A stretch of DNA of 64,000 bases from REEB506 sp040381035 (GTDB lineage: Bacteria > Pseudomonadota > Alphaproteobacteria > Caulobacterales > Aquidulcibacteraceae): assembly GCA_040381035.1 (NCBI GenBank), contig JBEIHY010000004.1:9273-73272 (forward strand), given 5' to 3'. The notes below the pieces were generated by a model, which saw nothing but the letters and a program-made list of their open reading frames with translations, was not told the DNA's origin and made no database searches. Shown piece after piece: positions 61,987-64,000 of this stretch; position 1 is the first letter of the stretch, and each line of letters starts with the position of its first letter. Both the position numbers and the translations under genes were made by a program.

Positions 61987-62300
61987 AGTCTCCCAAGGGT
62001 TTTCTCGAGATCGACCGGTTCAAAGAAAACGCCTGGGTACCACATGGGTACCAAAAAATTTGAAACGGCAGGCATCGCTGGGAAAGCCTGGGCGGGCTGG
62101 GTACCAGGTTGCGGCTTGCCTACCATGGCCCGCTGACCGCTGGCGGAGGATGGTCCCAGGGAAACCCTGGGAAAGCCTGGGAAACGCTTCCGGCCTTGGC
62201 CACCGCGTTTAGGTGGGGGCAGGTGGCGGCTGCTCCGTGCCCTCGCAGCCCCGCTTACTCCAACCCGCGAAGCCTGCTACCTTGCCGATTGGGGGAGCCC
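61987..62300. other. Gene-free region after tRNA-Gly with short direct repeats
   Basis: 314 bp with no supported gene. A 15-bp direct repeat (CTGGGAAAGCCTGGG) occurs at 62078-62092 and 62167-62181 with related CTGGG clusters nearby, and GGTACC occurs three times. Consistent with the edge of a mobile region; no integrase is seen. Confidence 0.5.
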
Positions 62301-62558
62301 ATGACGCCAGACCAGTTCATCGCCAAGCGGCAGACCCTATACCTCACCGAACGCGCCGCCTCGCAGTCCCACTTTTTCGACCTGTATGCCCTGTTGGGCG
62401 AGAAGCCGCCCTTTACAAATGACGCAGCAAACGAAAAGCGGCGCGCAAATGTCGTCGGCAACTTTCGAGATAAGGCGTCGATCGTGCGCCTGTTCGGTGC
62501 AGTCTTAATGGAAGCAAATGACGAATGGCAGCTGCGGCACCGCTATTTGTCGATCTAA
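62301..62558 (+). pseudogene. Methyltransferase N-terminus fused to an IS256-type transposase tail
   Basis: One 85-residue frame made of two pieces. Residues 1-40 (MTPDQFIAKRQTLYLTERAASQ, then SHFFDLYALLGEKPP) match the start of large MmeI-like class I DNA methyltransferases. Residues from about 48 (ANVVGNFRDKASIVRLFGAVLMEANDEWQLRHRYLSI) match the C-terminus of IS256-family transposases (usual form VVGIFPN...I.RL.GA.L.E.NDEW). After a TAA at 62556 the IS tail continues in frame to 62648. It is a remnant of an insertion followed by deletion, not a functional gene. Confidence 0.65.
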
Positions 62559-62849
62559 GTGCTCTCCGAAATCTGCGCAGGCGACGACACCGTCAAATAC
62601 ACCCTTGCGCCACCCGCCGCCGCGCCGATGCACCGCGCGCGGCATTAGCCAGTTGCACCGCTAGGCACGCCAATTTCCACCACTCAGGTGGACTTGACGA
62701 GCGTTCTGTACTTGACGCTCACAGGCCTTCTGGAAATCCCGATGCTCTCTCAGCCGCCACATCACGCAGACCAAGGCCGACTAACGCCGCCTGCTGCAGT
62801 GGGTGCGCGACGAATCTGGCGCGCCGGAAGCCTGCCCTGCCCAGGTCCT
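62559..62849. other. Degenerate mobile DNA
   Basis: Contains the continuation of the IS256 tail to a TAG near 62646, a small inverted repeat (CCAC...GTGG near 62677-62693), and the beginning of a broken plus-strand frame (SRHITQTKAD, TAA at 62782, then RRLLQWVRDESG). Confidence 0.45.
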
Positions 62850-62934
62850 TTACATGCTGGATGCGGTGGCAAGCACGGCGGCGGCGGCGCTGCGGATCGT
62901 GGAAAGGGTGTGCGAGAAAAAAGGCGGCGCGTAG
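62785..62934 (+). pseudogene. Unidentified gene fragment
   Basis: In-frame stretch RRLLQWVRDESGAPEACPAQ, VLYMLDAVASTAAAALRIVE, RVCEKKGGA to a TAG, preceded by an in-frame TAA at 62782-62784 with coding-like sequence before it. It reads like the 3' end of a real gene; the family is not recognised. It abuts the truncated ArdC gene. Confidence 0.35.
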
Positions 62935-63362
62935 CCGTCTATTTGCGCCACGTTGAAGAGATGGAAGCCGCGCGCGAACATGCGGGATTTGGTTTGTCCC
63001 TCGGGTTCGTCGTCGCTGTCGCCGGCGTCGATGGATTTCCAGACGACGCCCAGGGTGGCGCGTTCGCCCTTGCGGACCTGCGCGCCAAGCTCAGCCCATT
63101 GGCGGTAGGTTCCCCAGAGGCCGCTTGCGAAACGGTTCCCCTCCGCGGCGGCCCACAAGGCGAGGATGTTCATACCGCGATAGGGTTTGGCGGTGACGGC
63201 GTTGACCGGGCGGTGTGTGGCTGCGCCGTCGTGATGCCAGGGCATGCGCCAAGCGCCGGCGCCGCGCTCGATGGCGGCGATGATCTCGGCGGTGATGCGC
63301 TCGTAGACGGTAGCGCGGTCGGCGGGTGACGGTGGGACGGGGCGTGCGGATGCTTGGGCCAT
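62850..63362 (-). pseudogene. Antirestriction ArdC-type protein, truncated
   Basis: 170-residue ORF. Residues 1-145 match the N-terminal ssDNA-binding domain of ArdC (DRATVYERITAEIIAAIERGAGAWRMPW, KPYRGMNILALWAAAE, WGTYRQWAELGAQVRKGERA, FHLFNVAQIDGYAPP). The metallopeptidase domain that normally follows (total about 300 residues) is missing; the last 25 residues are antisense to the adjacent fragment. Loss occurred near 62935. ArdC proteins protect incoming plasmid DNA from restriction. Confidence 0.72.
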
Positions 63363-63432
63363 GGCGGCCTCCTGAATTGTGGGATGAGGGGAGGCCGGCG
63401 CGCTGGGGGGATCGCGCGCCGGCGCTTGGGCG

Positions 63433-63798
63433 TCAGGCGGCTGTCGCGGCGGCCTTGCCCACGGATGTTTGGGCGGGCTTGGGCAGCCGCTCGCACTTGG
63501 TGAGGACGAAGCTGTGGTCGGTGATCGTCGTCTCGCCGACCTGGCGCTTGCGGGGTTCGATGCGGCCGTCGAGGGTGACCGCCATTCCCACTTGGAGGTG
63601 GCCGATTGCGAGGGCGGTCAAAAGCTCGCGGTTGAGCGTCTCATCGAAGCTGACGGCGGAGACCCATTCGGTCTTGGTCCAGGCGCCGTCCTTGCCCTCG
63701 ACGAGGCGATCGGCGGCGAGGGAGATGCGGATGATGGCGGCGTCGCCCTTGACCTGTTCGATGCGGCCGATGCGGCCTGTGAGCGTGAAGCGGAACAT
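63433..63798 (-). CDS. SSB-like OB-fold protein of a mobile element
   Basis: 121 residues. MFRFTLTGRIGRIEQVKGDAAIIRISLAADR, WVSAVSFDETLNRELLTALAIGHLQVGMAVTLDGRIEPRKR and ITDHSFVLTKCERLPKP show the OB-fold layout of single-stranded DNA-binding proteins, and such genes accompany ardC on plasmids and integrative elements. ATG 63798 is chosen; the frame to 63906 is low-complexity. About 70 bp upstream of ardC. Confidence 0.65.
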   Translation of the reverse strand: MFRFTLTGRIGRIEQVKGDAAIIRISLAADRLVEGKDGAWTKTEWVSAVSFDETLNRELLTALAIGHLQVGMAVTLDGRIEPRKRQVGETTITDHSFVLTKCERLPKPAQTSVGKAAATAA

Positions 63799-63909
63799 GT
63801 GAGACTTGCCCTTAGCCGGTCTGCTCCGGCGAGCGCCGCGGGCCTTCCCGCGATGGGAAGCGGCGCGCATGCGGGCAAAGTGACGACAGGAACGGGGCGC
63901 GGGCATAGG

Positions 63910-63927
63910 GGGCGTCGCAAGACGCCC
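63910..63927. other. Perfect hairpin with GCAA loop
   Basis: GGGCGTC / GACGCCC around a GNRA-type GCAA tetraloop, about 110 bp upstream of the SSB-like gene. It could be a leader or terminator element; sequence beyond the window is needed. Confidence 0.4.
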
Positions 63928-64000
63928 GGCAGGCTTGCCCCTTGCCGGCGACCGCCCGCGTGCGAGAAGCGCAGACAGGAAGCGGGAGGGTTTGCGGGGA

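Overview
The window comes from the chromosome of a GC-rich alphaproteobacterium, most likely a dimorphic, flagellated member of the Caulobacterales/Hyphomonadaceae. The evidence is the presence of ctrA, its phosphotransferase chpT, its inhibitor sciP, the flagellar regulator flbD, and a fliF-fliG-fliH-fliN-flbD gene order like that of Caulobacter. The species cannot be named from sequence alone.

Layout. 0-6.3 kb: translation and proteostasis genes (3' end of prfA, a MOSC protein, prmC, a DUF4167 protein rich in Arg/Glu repeats, clpB). 6.3-13.4 kb (minus): a DMT transporter, then chpT-cheA-cheW-cheY-cheB-cheR. 13.5-17.7 kb (minus): the ydbH-ynbE-ydbL envelope lipid-transport operon plus a small membrane protein. 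17.9-20.0 kb: an M23 peptidase convergent with ctrA. 20.3-37.8 kb: the flagellar region, with fliI-fliJ, flhG, flhA, the fliF-to-flbD operon, sciP, the fliK-flgD-flgE operon and divergent flgK-flgL. 37.9-50.8 kb: housekeeping genes (mnmA, patatin, gluQ, coaBC, ubiB, ubiE, mutM, Bax inhibitor-1 family). This stretch includes three reading frames broken by single lesions: a histidine kinase with an in-frame TAG, a ribbon-helix-helix antitoxin with an in-frame TGA, and a BNR-repeat protein with a frameshift in a 5-base homopolymer. 51.0-59.5 kb: rplU (fused to a helix-hairpin-helix domain), rpmA, a tandem GNAT pair, a tandem Uma2 pair, and a GldA/F/G-like ABC operon ending in a DUF4340 protein. 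59.5-61.7 kb: a prolyl oligopeptidase-type lipoprotein. 61.9 kb: tRNA-Gly(GCC), followed to the window end by a degenerate mobile region (methyltransferase N-terminus joined to an IS256 transposase tail, a truncated ArdC, an SSB-like protein).

How it fits together. CtrA (phosphorylated through ChpT, restrained by SciP) is known in Caulobacter to start early flagellar transcription, and FlbD then activates sigma-54 promoters of hook genes and represses fliF. The DNA here carries matching sites. A CtrA-like box sits between two CGGCA-N5-TGCCG palindromes upstream of fliF. Two divergent sigma-54 promoters share the same palindromes between fliK and flgK. A 20-bp perfect palindrome and two GANTC methylation sites lie between ctrA and fliI. 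I found no CRISPR array and no complete prophage. The strongest candidates for something new are the shared regulatory DNA, the chpT-cheA linkage and the cluster of broken genes; none is a clear-cut novel system.
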